Below are positions 43,565 through 55,420 of a stretch of 64,000 bases of DNA, piece by piece (position 1 is the first letter of the stretch; each line of letters opens with the position of its first letter). The notes beneath the pieces are model-generated. The model worked only from the letters and a program-made list of their open reading frames with translations. It was not told the origin of the DNA and did not search any database. The DNA comes from Phytoseiulus persimilis. Taxonomy: Eukaryota; Arthropoda; Arachnida; Mesostigmata; Phytoseiidae. The stretch spans positions 22,010,001 to 22,074,000 of the forward strand of contig CM075103.1 of the NCBI GenBank assembly GCA_037576195.1, in the 5' to 3' direction. The position numbers were made by a program, and so were the translations under genes.

Positions 43565-46500
43565 AAAACTGCGCGCGTTTGAGGCACCGCGGCGTCGAGG
43601 GGCCCTTTCGCATTCCACGCCGAGCGGGCACAAACATCGCTTCTCGACGTAGACAGCGTCGGCGCCCCATGTAACTGCCCCGTAGAGCAATCGAGGAACG
43701 AATGTACGGAGCGAAGAAAGGAAAAACATCTTGGCTCGCTAGCGGAGGTTTCGTTCGCTCACCTGCCGCAGTGCAGGAGGTTAAAGCGACTTCGGAACAG
43801 CTGTTGTCTATTTCGGTCACCTGTTCATCAACAGGTTAACAGGTTCAAAGCGGCAGCAGCGGATGAACCTAGCGGTGGTGCAGGTTCAAGGTCATTCAGC
43901 TTAGGAACCGGGTCGCGGAAGATGCTCGAACCGAGTTTCCGTGTTGCTCCCCGACAAAGTCCCGTCAAAATTGCTTGTCTGGGGCCGTTCATGTTGCGCT
44001 ATCGAGATCATCGACTCCGACATTGCCGCAGGGGCGAGAAGAATTTTACCGGTTCGTTCCATATCCTACTGCTGAACTTGCGCTGAACCGATAGCCATGT
44101 GCATTCGAAACTCCGTCTGGCAGTCGGGCGTGAGTCTCCAAATCAGTTGGAAAGGAATGGAAGCAAAAGGAACGTTTTTCTCATATTTTCCCAACTTTGC
44201 CCATGCATTGCAACTCCTCCGCGAAAGTCAAGTCGAAAACGGGGCAACTTCCAGCTCTCAAGGAGAAGGAAGCGAGAGAAAAACTCGACGTGTAAATGAC
44301 AAGTGCATGCTTGCGCGGATTACATTCGTCCGGTTGCCCTCATGATAACAGGAAATTTCTCCCGTAAATGCGGTTTCCAATGCTGCTGTCGAAAGCACCA
44401 TGACGGAGGCAAAACGTGAGCGACACTCATCCCTAATGAGTTTGATATTTCGAGAAGCAAAACTTACATAACCGTTTGATGAGGAACTTATCGCTCGGCT
44501 CTATCGCCCAAAAATTGTTTTTCCAGAGCTCAGCCGCTGATGGTTCTTCTCGAATTTCAAAAATATTCCATCGATGTCTTTGTTTGCTGCGGATCATTAC
44601 CAACGAGTAGTTGACTGATCCTCCTTCGAGAACCTGATCGGAACAACGATACCGGGTTTCATCGCTCCTTGTGAATATCAAGTAACTGATGCTGCACTCC
44701 GCATCATCCTAATAATCCGGTATCCTTCTAGTTTCGAAGAAACAGCGATCTGTCATCACTCGGGAATGTCGTCTGGGAGGTGACCGATGAGGGACCTCGC
44801 TTCCGAATTCGACAGCAAGAACGGCTTTTCTTCCTTCAACGCCCCAAGGAAGAACGGTGCCCAATGATTTCAACGGATTCCCCTAATTTGAACAAGGAAG
44901 AGCGCGAAGCCGTTCGACGGAAGCGTCTAGCATCGTGCATCTCACTTCGCTTTATCACCTCGAACTTCTCCGTTTTCTTCACTTTCAGATCTAAGTGAGT
45001 ATGACGTTATGGAAATGTGCGGAATGAGCGCCTCTCCGCAGCCGCGGTCCCATGGTGACGCGATGAATGAACGTTCGCATTGTTCCAAGTTCTGGTGCGT
45101 GAAAGTAAATCGTTAACTTGACTGAATGAGCCCACCGTTTGTTCCGCTGTCGCCATCTTTGGGAGAGATCCGTTTTCACGCTATTTTTCTCCAAGCATCA
45201 CGAGACCTACCCGTCCTGAGCACGTATCGAGTTTTTCAGAGCTCACGGAACTTGTGCCGAAAGCGAACGCCCTCTGAAAAATCTGTCTCGATCCCTGACC
45301 GGAGGAGCCTCGACGGAGAGGGAAGCAGCGTGAGCTCCTGCCGACTGACGTCTGGTAAGCCTACCACCGTCTCGGCAGACATGAGGAGCGGGTTCGCTCC
45401 GCTTAAAGAGGCAGACAAAAACGTTCTGTTCAACACGAATGATCGAGTCGGCTCGGCGCGCTTGAGGTGTTCGATAAATGATGGTCGGTCGCTTTACAAC
45501 CTGTGAGACCACCAGTGTCGAACACTCCGTTTGACAAGTGACTAGCGTGGAACGCCTCTGTGAGAACGGAGGAAACCTACAAGCCATGGATACGCTTACA
45601 CGCTCATGTAGCAGTGAACCGTTCACCGGGAGCTGTCAGTAGCTACGAACCTGCTTCTCTGTTGGAGCCAGAGCGTAAACTCTGTTTCCCCGGACGACGT
45701 CATGCAACCGGGGGAGCAGTATATCTCTCGAACCGTTTCGCAGACGGAATCGATGAGGAGCTCATTCCCGCGAAAATCCCGGTGGTGTTCCCGCTGCTCT
45801 CGTTCAAATGTGACCGCGAAAAACGGATGACTCGTTCATTCGACGTTCGCTGGCCGAATCAGAGGCTGAAACCGACGGAGATCAGGACGTAGGAGTCGGA
45901 GGATGCCTCCCCTACATGCCGAACTTTCCGCATTCGCCATCGCGCAAGAGCTCAGACTTGACCAAAGGGAGATGGCCATGGAACAATGTCCACAAGAAGA
46001 TGACCGCGCAGAAATTGTCACCAAGAATTCCCGAACACGAGAAAAGCCACAGCGGGCATATCGCAACGACGGAGAAGATTTCCGAGACTAGCGATCGGAA
46101 CATACGATCCGTGAGTCCCGAATCGGGGTAACTCTCGGAAGATGGGGCTCCGGTGAGATCCCAATCTTGATCCAAACAAACGGGATCCACCGTTCCTAGC
46201 CAACTGTATAGAATTTCGAAATACGTTAAATAAACAGTCGATCCGTTCACGATCGATGTCGGAAATCTGTTTCCATTGTTTCCCTCGACTGACTTCGAAC
46301 TGGACGGTCACGAATCGCGAAACGAGACTCAAGGTCTCGGTGTTAGGACCGCGGGCCCCTGTAGCCCGCACTGTTTGCGAGACCCCGCTTCACTAAGCCA
46401 GGGTGGAGCTCAAGCAGCAGCCGATGCAGTGTATCCCCGACGGCGGCGCGTTGTTACTGCCCATATCGCGCGGCAGCAGCATTATCCGCCATTAGATGCA

Positions 46501-48876
46501 TTCCCCCGAGCTTAGAGTCGTCTCACTTGGAGTAGCCAGGAGGCTCAGAGACCGAACCCGTGGCCCGTCCGTCACCGGGAATGGCCCTCGTTCGAACACT
46601 GGGGACGAAAAGAAGACACACGACGAGCTATCCGGACAGGAGAGATCGGCTGATTCCGTAATTTCCGCCGTTATTCTGAGCCCTCCCGAGGTTACGGCTC
46701 CGCGACCAGCTTTCCCGCGATCGTCTCCGAACAGATGTTTGAGCAATACTCCCCGGCAAGTAATCGAATGATTCCCAAAGTGTGGGGAGTCGCCGTTTCC
46801 GATTTGCGTCTGTCGTTCCAGAGAGTTCGGCGACAAATCCTAATTTCCCGCCTACACAGCGCCGCCAAAGTGGGGATGCGACCTCAGCCCGGTATAACGA
46901 TTATCGTCGACTTGATTAGAAAGTGTGAGACCGCCAGCTGACTGCGTGCATGTGAGTGCTGACTCGAGCGGAACCAAGGCACGGATTGCCTCGATTAGCA
47001 GCCTTCTGAATTGGTGCGCAGTCTGCACACATCGCGTTCGACAGCCGTTGCATAAATCATATTCGTCCAGTTCCCGCAGACAAGTTTCCCAAATCCAAAA
47101 CGATCCACGCGGTTCGATGCCGCTCTTCCACGGACAGCGGGCGGACGAGTTTGTCCTACCCAAGTTTCCGCTCAAAACGGATTCCGTTCATCGAGGAAGG
47201 GCCTGCACGAGCCTCCGGTAACGGCAATTGTAGCTCAAACGCGAAAGATCCTCGATTAGGGTGGTCGAAGCGGAGGATGCGGGGCTAGAGGGCTCATAGA
47301 AGCGAACGCCTCCGTTGGCTGACTGGACTCAGTTCTATCGTGATCGAATATTTGTCTCGTGTTCGTTAAGTTTCCGAGTACACGGCGAGTGAAGTGAGCT
47401 GATCCAGCGATGAGAAACATTGAATGAGCTCTGATATCGATCTAGCGAGACCACTGCCTACAGTGACTGGTCGCACGTAGGCGATCGGATGGGACACAAA
47501 AGGTGCAATGTGCCCTCGCGAAATTTTCGTCTGCTCATGGTCCACAGTGCACAGGGACAGCCTGCACCGGGACCGGATCGGCGGTGTCCCCTCGCGCCCG
47601 TTCCCATCCTAAAAACTCGGGACGAGCAGAGGAAATGGCCAAAGTCACTTCATCTGGAGCACGCACGTCATGATTCTATGGCAACAGACTTCACGTGGAT
47701 TTTGTTGGTGTGCTGGCAAACCACTGTTGTCTAGTTGTTCCAACGACTCTTGTTTTCATCATTCATTGGATGCACTGCATCCACTGTGCCGTTCGGGACA
47801 GCGCCACGTGTTTTGGAACATCCTAGGCCCCGACTGTGTGGATCTGAGCGACAGCTATCCTTTCAGTGCGGCGAACGCGCAGCCTCGGAACCGTCCGGGT
47901 GCAAATCCGTCGGAACTCCTCCACTCCGCGTGTTGTGACATTCCTCCGCGCGGCTAGCCAGTTTGCGCCGAGGGAAAGTTACCGCGAGGAAACCTCACTT
48001 TCGACATGAGCGCAGCGAAACTCCCGCCCTAGCTTGAGCCTCGCACGAGTTCGATCCATCAACGACCTCTTCCCGGCGGCGACCTGTTGACAAATTTCCT
48101 GATGCACTCGGAATCACGAATGATCATGATGATGGGAGTCCGATGCCAACCCCAGTCCCTTTCTTCTTTTTTTTTTACCGTATCTGAAACACTGATTCAT
48201 TTGAAGTCACTGGGAGAACGCTGTTCTAGGAGCTCTCAGAGGAGACCCCGAGAATTTATGTAGTTTTTACAGCACGGGAAGCCTCTCTTTCAGGATGAGC
48301 GTTCTGAGCGCGGGCTCGTTCTCACCGGCTTTTGGCGAGATGCACCCGTGGCCTTGGCTGCCCTGTTGGAGTCTGCACTCGAGAGTGGTCATTCGCAGCG
48401 AACGCAACCAGAATCTCCGATCAACGAGCGTCTGATTCGATTGATCAACTGATTCCTCGGGTATTCTCGTCATGTTTCCGACCTTTCCCGACTTTCGAGT
48501 GCAGCTTACGTCTTAATGCGATCGCGCCACTGATTAGTGTTTCGATCTCACTGTCGCATTTCCACGAGTCGGGCGAGCCGTGGTGCCTCGAGGTTTCACT
48601 CGAGTCCGCACAGAGCTCGGCTGAGCCAACGTCTACAGCTGCGAACTCGCAGAGGGATGACGCTCGTACAAGAGAGCAAATGAAGGCTATTGTTCCTTGT
48701 TCGTTCGCGAGGGAGTGAGTGACAGCCGTACATCACCGAAGCTCTCTCTGAACGGGCACTCAGCTCCTGGGGGAGGCTGTACCCTCGGTGGGAGACCGCC
48801 GGCGAGAGATCACTGGGGAGTCGGAGATCCTTGAGCAGGGTGATCTGGGGCGGATAGTGGAACCTCAGAGAAGGTG

Positions 48877-48917
48877 CGGGGAGAGGAGGTTGATAGAGGG
48901 GAGGGGGCGGGGGGAGG
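48877..48917 (+). other. G-rich tract, potential G-quadruplex
   Basis: Contains GGGGAGAGGAGG and then GGGGAGGGGGCGGGGGG, with single-base loops. This fits G-quadruplex rules on the plus strand. The minus strand is C/T-rich, and this tract explains the long unbroken minus frame (49246-48596) with a run of prolines. Confidence 0.6.
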
Positions 48918-49952
48918 CCGTTGAAAAAGGACAGCAATTGCAGGCGCTCACACTGGCACTCATGGAGCCAAGAGCGAGGAGACGGCAGTTTGTCTGATAG
49001 TGAACGTGATTCTCTCTGTTCCCTTTGACATTCGCTACGCTCGGGTCGGGCACCACATTCCCGAAAGCTTTTCCTCTCAGTGAGAAAATTAGAAAAGAGA
49101 AAAATTCCCATCCAGCTGATACGGGGTGCTTTTTCATTCGCTTTCAAGATAAGCGAAACGAAAATGGCCGTTACCCGCAAACCGAGAAGCGCGAACCCAC
49201 ACTCTTTCGAAGCCTGAGCAGAAGCTGGATGGAATTCCGGAAACAAAAAAACGAAATACGCGGATAATTCAGCTGAGAACCCCAGGAGATCGATTCGATC
49301 GCGCTAACAGGCGCGGCCGTTCGAAAAACTTCTAATCAAGTTGACTCCTCGAGAAACCCTGATCGACTCGATGTCTCGAACGTCACACACGGCTGTCCTT
49401 ATTCGTCTTTTCCGACCTATTTGTTAGTTTCTCTTGTTGGCGGTGCATTTGAATACAGATTATTCGCCCTAATCGTCTTGCATGATCCTCTGAGTATCGG
49501 GTTCAAGAGCGGTATGAGCAAAACATGAAGTTGTCAACACCAATTCCATTTTGTCTGGTGACGACCCGTTTTGAGTGTTGAAAAAGACAGTAGCGCTCCC
49601 AGTTATGGTCGACATCCGCTAGCTGCAGGCGTCCGCTCTGAGCGGCGTCGCTGCTCGGTCAGATGGGCTCGCGGAAAAGATGTCTGTCACCCTGCCACAC
49701 TGAAAGAACGTGATGGTGGAGGTACGAAGGAGGTGCACGTGCCGCATGTACCGCATCGAATTCAATGAAAACATCTAGAGGGTTCACTCTAGCTTGATAT
49801 CTCGAACAGGAAGCCGACATCGGAACCGGTTCCATATGGTCGGCTGTGTCCGCGGTCTGTCCCGAAAAACTCTGTCTTGATATCTCCAGGACCCGGATTA
49901 AAGCAACGGTTTCCACAACGGCTTCGGGGACAGAGATCGAATGTAACCATAG

Positions 49953-50152
49953 CAACACCAGAGCTTGAGTTCGGACCTCTGACGGTTGCACAGGCTGGCG
50001 ACAAAGTTCATGCTGCGGTCGATCGTGGCATAAGTGGAAACTTTGAGCTCAAACAACTCGGCCGTCATGTCGATCTATGCGCGAACGCTTCCGATGAAGT
50101 TGCTAGATTCTATACAGATGAGCCCGTGAAGACGCGCCCGCTCCGATTGTAA
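49953..50152 (+). CDS. possible terminal exon, unknown protein
   Basis: After an acceptor-like atgtaaccatag, a 66-codon frame runs to TAA at 50150-50152. It reads like a protein (ELEFGPLTVAQAGDKVHAAV, then LGRHVDLCANASDEVARFY), with mixed helix and strand character. The frame is also open upstream to 49877. No family is recognised and no polyadenylation signal was found directly downstream. Confidence 0.2.
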
Positions 50153-50718
50153 CTTTGACGCGACATTGGGAGCCGTGGTGACGAGCGTGACAAAAAGCAA
50201 AAAGAAAAAAAGCGGAACTTATGTAACGAGGGGCATAACCGCGGGGCTCTTGCTGTCCCGCTGGATGTGCTCATGTGAGTGCTTGTGTGCGCGTGTATTT
50301 TTAACCAGCAAAACAATAACCGCTGAGCTTACGGTCTTCAGCAAACCTCTCCTTCTTGGGACATTCGCTTCGCCGCTTTCTGATTCGGAGCTGAAAGCGA
50401 CGGGTCGTCGCAAAAAACACTTCGTTTCATGAGCGAACCGAATCCATCCGTCTGATCAGCTGAACTCGATTGCCCTTTGGTTTACGTTCAACGCCTTCTT
50501 TCGGACAACTCGTGCGCAGAATGATTCCGTGGAAAATATCAGCGAAATACGTATGACCGGTCAGAGCATATCTCCACCGGGATGATGAAGATGGGATAGC
50601 GACGTGAATAGTTTGCGAGATACAGGTCGCGCTGGTCCACAGATTCCAGGCATGTTCGCACCCGGCAGCATCGGATAAAAATCGGCTTCATTACCGATCG
50701 GGCTCACCCTCGTTCCAG

Positions 50719-50887
50719 AGCTGCTCGACTTTGGCGATTGGTTCGGCACGCGAACCTTTGAGAAGTATCCGGACTGGATTACAGCTTGTCACCTTGTCGA
50801 TGAACTCGGAGCCGTTGACATGGTACCCGACAAGGAACAATCTGTGATCAACTCACTCGGGAATCACCCAAACTGTGGCTTGCCAAG
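50719..50887 (+). CDS. possible internal exon, unknown protein
   Basis: Flanked by a good acceptor (tcaccctcgttccag) and a good donor (AAG|gtgagga), with an open frame throughout and a stop (TGA) only after the donor, as expected for a real internal exon. It encodes about 56 residues including LLDFGDWFGTRTFEKYPDWI and ACHLVDELGAVDMVPDKEQS. I do not recognise the family and could not place neighbouring exons. The intron begins with a G-rich run (50900-50917). Confidence 0.3.
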
Positions 50888-50899
50888 GTGAGGAGAGTT

Positions 50900-50917
50900 G
50901 GGGGGGGGAGGAGGGGG
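50900..50917 (+). other. G-run just inside a putative intron
   Basis: Nine G, then AGGA, then five G. G-runs next to a 5' splice site often act as splicing enhancers, and this one could also form part of a G-quadruplex. Confidence 0.5.
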
Positions 50918-53900
50918 CAGAGCGTCAGAGGATCCTTTTCAACGCGAAACGGAGCGTCTTCGAATCTTCGAGTTCGGGTGGAATGGGAAAGTCGAAGAGA
51001 GCTTCGATCTCAAGACTGACTCCGATCTCCGCGAGAGATCAACTGCCAATCTAGAATCCTTCCAACCGCCCGCATGCAAAACCTCCAACATGCAACCGAA
51101 AGTATCATGGTCCGGAGCCTTCAAATTTCCATTCCGCTACCGCGTAGAGAGAGTATTCAAATTTCCGAAACCGAAACTCCTCTTCACGAAAACATCACAT
51201 CTGCCACTGCGAACGGTGTAACGCACGGTAGCTTTACTGGGAACGCCTATTCCGAATGAAGACTTTTCGGCTCCGAAATATCCGCGCTGAATAATCAACA
51301 ACGGGATCTGAAACAGTCTACCTGTCGAACGCTTGAACGAGGTTCCTGGAAGATGACATCAACGGCTGTCCCATGCGGAGCTCCATCAGAAAACACGCAT
51401 TCTTGTTTTCTGTATCGGCTTCGGTCGAGTTTGAAGCACCAAGGCTCTCGGCGGAAATGCCTCGATTCGAGGGGACTTCTCGCCTGCCTTGTCTCATTGC
51501 CAAACCGGGATTCGTCACCTGGGCCTTCGATCGAAGATCCAAATCAGGGCTTCAAAATTCCCTTGCAGGGTGTGAAAACCGCTGAAAAGCAGCCCATCGA
51601 CGGGTAGACATCACAGAAAGAGTCCGGCGACAACAACCGCGAGCGGTAACGTTCGCTCACCATGTTTCCCCAATCGTGACACGTGAACCACCGCTCGGAA
51701 GCATTCATCGATATTTTACAGCCTGCGCCGCAGAAGAGCCATTGAGCGAGGTCCTTGGCCATATCAGTTACGATTTCATTGAACGAGACAACGGATGAAA
51801 AGAACAGTCGTCAGTTCGTCCCGCCAACATCCTACAAAAACATCATGGTGTCGGGCCATTAACAATCATTCGCGAAGCCGGGCTGGTGCTGGTCGGGCAA
51901 GTGTCAGCAGTGGCGAAGGTTGAGGCCATTAGGAATATGACCGTTATGAAATAGGCCCCGGAACCTTCCTCTGCGATTTGAGTCTCAAAACAGCTCGAGC
52001 CGGGTCCTGTTGCAGACTGCTCGATCGCCATGCTGGGAGCGACGATGTCACAATCGTTCACGATTCGGCTCCAGGAAGAAACTCTCATCGCGCGATGACC
52101 TTAATGACGAGTTTCCCATTTCAGAGGGAGCGAACTCTCTCAACTTGACAAGATCACCGCGAGCTTGGGTCTCCCGTGTTGACCAAGACCGGCTCCCCAT
52201 AATTCCGTCTCATGAGACTTTCGATATTCGATTATGAGTACTACCCGAATGTGTCGGGAACAGGGCGACGCATGAAACCACGTTTATCTGTCCCGAAATC
52301 CGTATCATCGTAGAGGATGGTATTTCCCCTTTCCTCTTCAATCTGTCTCGATGAGCTGTTCTTGTTCGTTGGTTTTCGGGCGTCACCGTCGTTGAGATCA
52401 GTGACTGGCCCGCTCAAGCTAGAGAAACACACGTACCAGGGTGAAAGCTCCTCGGGCCAAACTGAAGAACAAGCAACGAGAGTGCGATCGGATAATCGAA
52501 GTCCACCGGGGCACACGGTGAACTCGGGAAGATCGTGCTCCGCTTTATTCCCAGTTACGAAGAGCGATAACTCGTCTTCGCCGCTGCTGAAGCGGCGCGG
52601 TTCCTCGAGTTACTAAACTGAATTAGGAAACACCAGCTCCATTCATCAGTGACATCGTTTTATCCCTCTAAGCAACTTGTGTGTATCTTTGCATGCCTCG
52701 ATTTGTTCGATTTGATCGATTGTTTGATCGATATCTGTTTGGCTATCACCGAACAAAGTGGAAGAGTGTTTCCTATATTGTGTGTTTAGCACCAAAGGAT
52801 CGGATGAGATCCCCGGCAAGAAGAACTGGCCTCATTTCGCTCCTTGTGGTAACCCACCGCAGGTAATGGAACGAGCTTTCGGGTCGCTTCGGGTCGTAGA
52901 AACCTGTTGAAGGGAAACTGTTCTGGCGAGGCAAAATATTCGTCATCACAAATGTACTTCGAGCGGCAGCGTGTGAGAATTCGCGTAAATTTTTTTTAAG
53001 GCAATGGTAAAAAAGGTGTGCCTTTCTGGTTGTTGCGGTCGCGGTTTGTGCGCGGAGCTGCCGCCGCCAGATGTTAATGGTTTCAGCCATCCGTCGTCAT
53101 CCACGTCGGCAACGAATCCACCGCTGCTGCTGGCGTCGTTCGTATGTTAACCTCATTGCGATTGATCCCCGGCTCCCTCTTCCAACAACGTCAGCAGTAA
53201 TAATCGAAACGCCGCTCGTCCATCCATCCGTCGATCGGCCTTAATCTTCCTGTCGCAGTATATTACTCCGTGAAAAAATCACCGGCCAGTCAGCCGTCGA
53301 GCAAGCTTCAACGAACGGAATGGAAGCTTCTTCTACGAAAAGTAGGAAACGCTGCGAAGCACCATCAACACGCGAAATCGACGTACAACATACAGCGAGA
53401 TCTTACGGATGGCTTTACAGAAGCCGCCGAACGAAGAAGCTGCGGAAGAAGCGGTTCACAGTCCCAGCATGCGCAACGTACTTTTCCAAACGAAACCAAT
53501 ACGACTCGTTTCCACTACTGTTCGAAGACAAGACTAAGCTTCTCCACTTCGGATTTGTCAGCATGCAGATCCTAGAAAATCGATCCAACAACCAAAGATC
53601 TTTGAACGATGAATTTCCTGCGCAGTTTAGTGCTGCCCCGTTTCGTTCGGAACGTGTGTTGCGGACGGTGAAGCTGCGCCTCCGATTGTCATGTTCCTGC
53701 AAACACATGACTTCGATGCGCCTTTGAACTCAGGATGAAAACTTGGGGAACAGGGTCAAAAACAGACAGGAAAACAGACAGCGGTCGATCTGTACGGAAT
53801 CGGGTCCGCGATGCCAGGGGACGGAAACTGTCAGGAATCACTATGAATGCAGCGTGTCACTTTTCCCACGGAAATTCCATCACGAGCCGCGAGGTGGGCC

Positions 53901-55223
53901 TCGCGTAGTCTACGATGCGCAACGAAGCGCCAAGCGCACACGAACCCTTATTTGATTTCCAGTCTGGGAAGCATTGTTGGGGAACAGAGTTTTCCAGTGC
54001 ATGTACATGGAGTTTTTATAACTCCGGTTGCAAATTTTCGCGGAATTTCAGAAATGTTCCCTCAATTCGCGATTCTACCAGCCGAGGAAGCGAGCGGGTT
54101 CTAGAACCATTTCGTACTGCTGCGGAAAGCTCACATCCGTGTCCATGGCCGCCGAATATCCAAAGGGGTCGAATTCCCAGAATTCGCTCTGTCCACCGTA
54201 TAGTTCCCGTGAATGAGGCCCTCAACGGGTGGTGAATCTGCTTGTATATCAAGCAACGACTGTATAAAGACCGAAGTTCCCGAGTCGAGCGCAATACGCG
54301 CAAGGGGAATGAGATGTTCACTGCAGTGTTCGACCGGTGTTCGTAGGTGTATACAAACATTGGCAATCATCCGCCGCTTTTGAGTTTGACGGCATTCGTC
54401 AACTTCGTTCGTTGTTTGGCTGGCTGGGGGAGGCGCGAAAGGATACGAAACGAAAGTGTTTGTGCATGTCCGAACGCAACGAGGAAAGAGCGAAACTGCA
54501 GCTGAATGGAAACGTCAGGCAAACCAATGGTGTCGGTCGGTCCGGTCGGTTGCTGGATGGGTGGGTGGTTTGGATGGCAGGCCGGCCGACTGTCAGTCGA
54601 ACTGGCTGCTCGATTCAATCCTCGGTGGCTCTGTCGTAAAGCACTTCCTTCTGACCACTACGGTCCGAGAGTCGACGACGATGCTGAAACCACGACCGAT
54701 CACGAGGGGCATCCCGCAACCGCCACCACCGCTAACAGCGCAAATCTAAACTGACCGATGAAAGCATGCAAAAAAGTGCTTGGCAAACACTATTACCTTC
54801 CTCCGGTGTGTTTGTTTGGATGATGGCGGTGACGAAGACGAACAACACCGCTGCAACGACAATAACGATCGACTGAGTTTGTATTTCCTCGTCGATCAAA
54901 TGACGTCGCCAACTTGACTGCTTCCCAATCCGTATTCGCAGGAAAACCGTTCTCGATAGCTTTCCGGGCTTGCACTGAGCCAGCTGCGTGGAGAAAACTT
55001 GAGTACGTGGGCAATCGTGCGTCACATACCTTCCGCTCACATGTTGAGGGGGTATCGGGGGAAATCCCGACCCCCTTCATCCAACCAATGGATGTTCGGA
55101 CGCGGCTTTCCAGGAATCCAGGAACGATGATTGAATTTCTGATGAGAGTCACCAGTACCGAATGATCGAGGCACCCTCTCCTGCGATATATGAATATCTT
55201 GACACGATTCATGAATATTTCAG
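50918..55223. other. no confirmed gene
   Basis: Several short frames on both strands. A minus frame near 54732-54900 has a hydrophobic segment (SIVIVVAAVLFVFVTAII) followed by a GTAATA donor-like site, which could be a membrane-anchor exon. A GGTC/GGTT-type simple run lies at 54531-54600. Nothing is recognisable beyond this. Confidence 0.35.
54531..54600. repeat. CGGT/GGTG low-complexity run
   Basis: GTCGGTCGGTCCGGTCGGTTG is followed by GGATGGGTGGGTGG and GGCCGGCCG. It is similar in composition to the run at 43520. Confidence 0.55.
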
Positions 55224-55420
55224 TACAGCTCCCCGATGCCACGGCTCGTCAAATCGCAAATCGGCTTGCTCCCTGTTTTCCCTCGTGGACTGATACTAGA
55301 GACCTCATTGCACTCAAGATCTTCGACTCGATCGAAGCCTCCCCCCAGAGCCCCCTCGACTCTCTCGATAGGATCGGTCAGCTCATTCTAGAATTCATAC
55401 CGCATGAAACTGAGTTCTGA
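55224..55420 (+). CDS. possible terminal exon, unknown protein
   Basis: An acceptor-like catgaatatttcag precedes a 65-codon frame ending at TGA 55418-55420. Codon choice looks coding, with many C/G third bases, and the product is amphipathic (TRDLIALKIFDSIEASPQSP, then LDRIGQLILEFIPHE). An alternative start would be the ATG at 55211 just before the acceptor. Family unknown. Confidence 0.22.

Larger units (their letters stand above)
39187..49952. other. no recognisable gene; simple repeats
   Basis: Scanned on both strands. Frames of 100-140 codons occur (for example 40753-41175 minus, 45560-45892 plus) but lack domains, and several start without ATG. Simple-sequence runs occur at 43520-43564, and a G-rich tract at 48877-48917. 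Spliced genes with small exons could be hidden here. Confidence 0.35.

Noticed and set aside
48596..49246. 216-codon minus-strand frame with a run of prolines
   Set aside because: It overlies the G-rich tract, which removes stops by composition. The residues are Ser/Arg/Leu-heavy as in non-coding frames, and no domain is seen.
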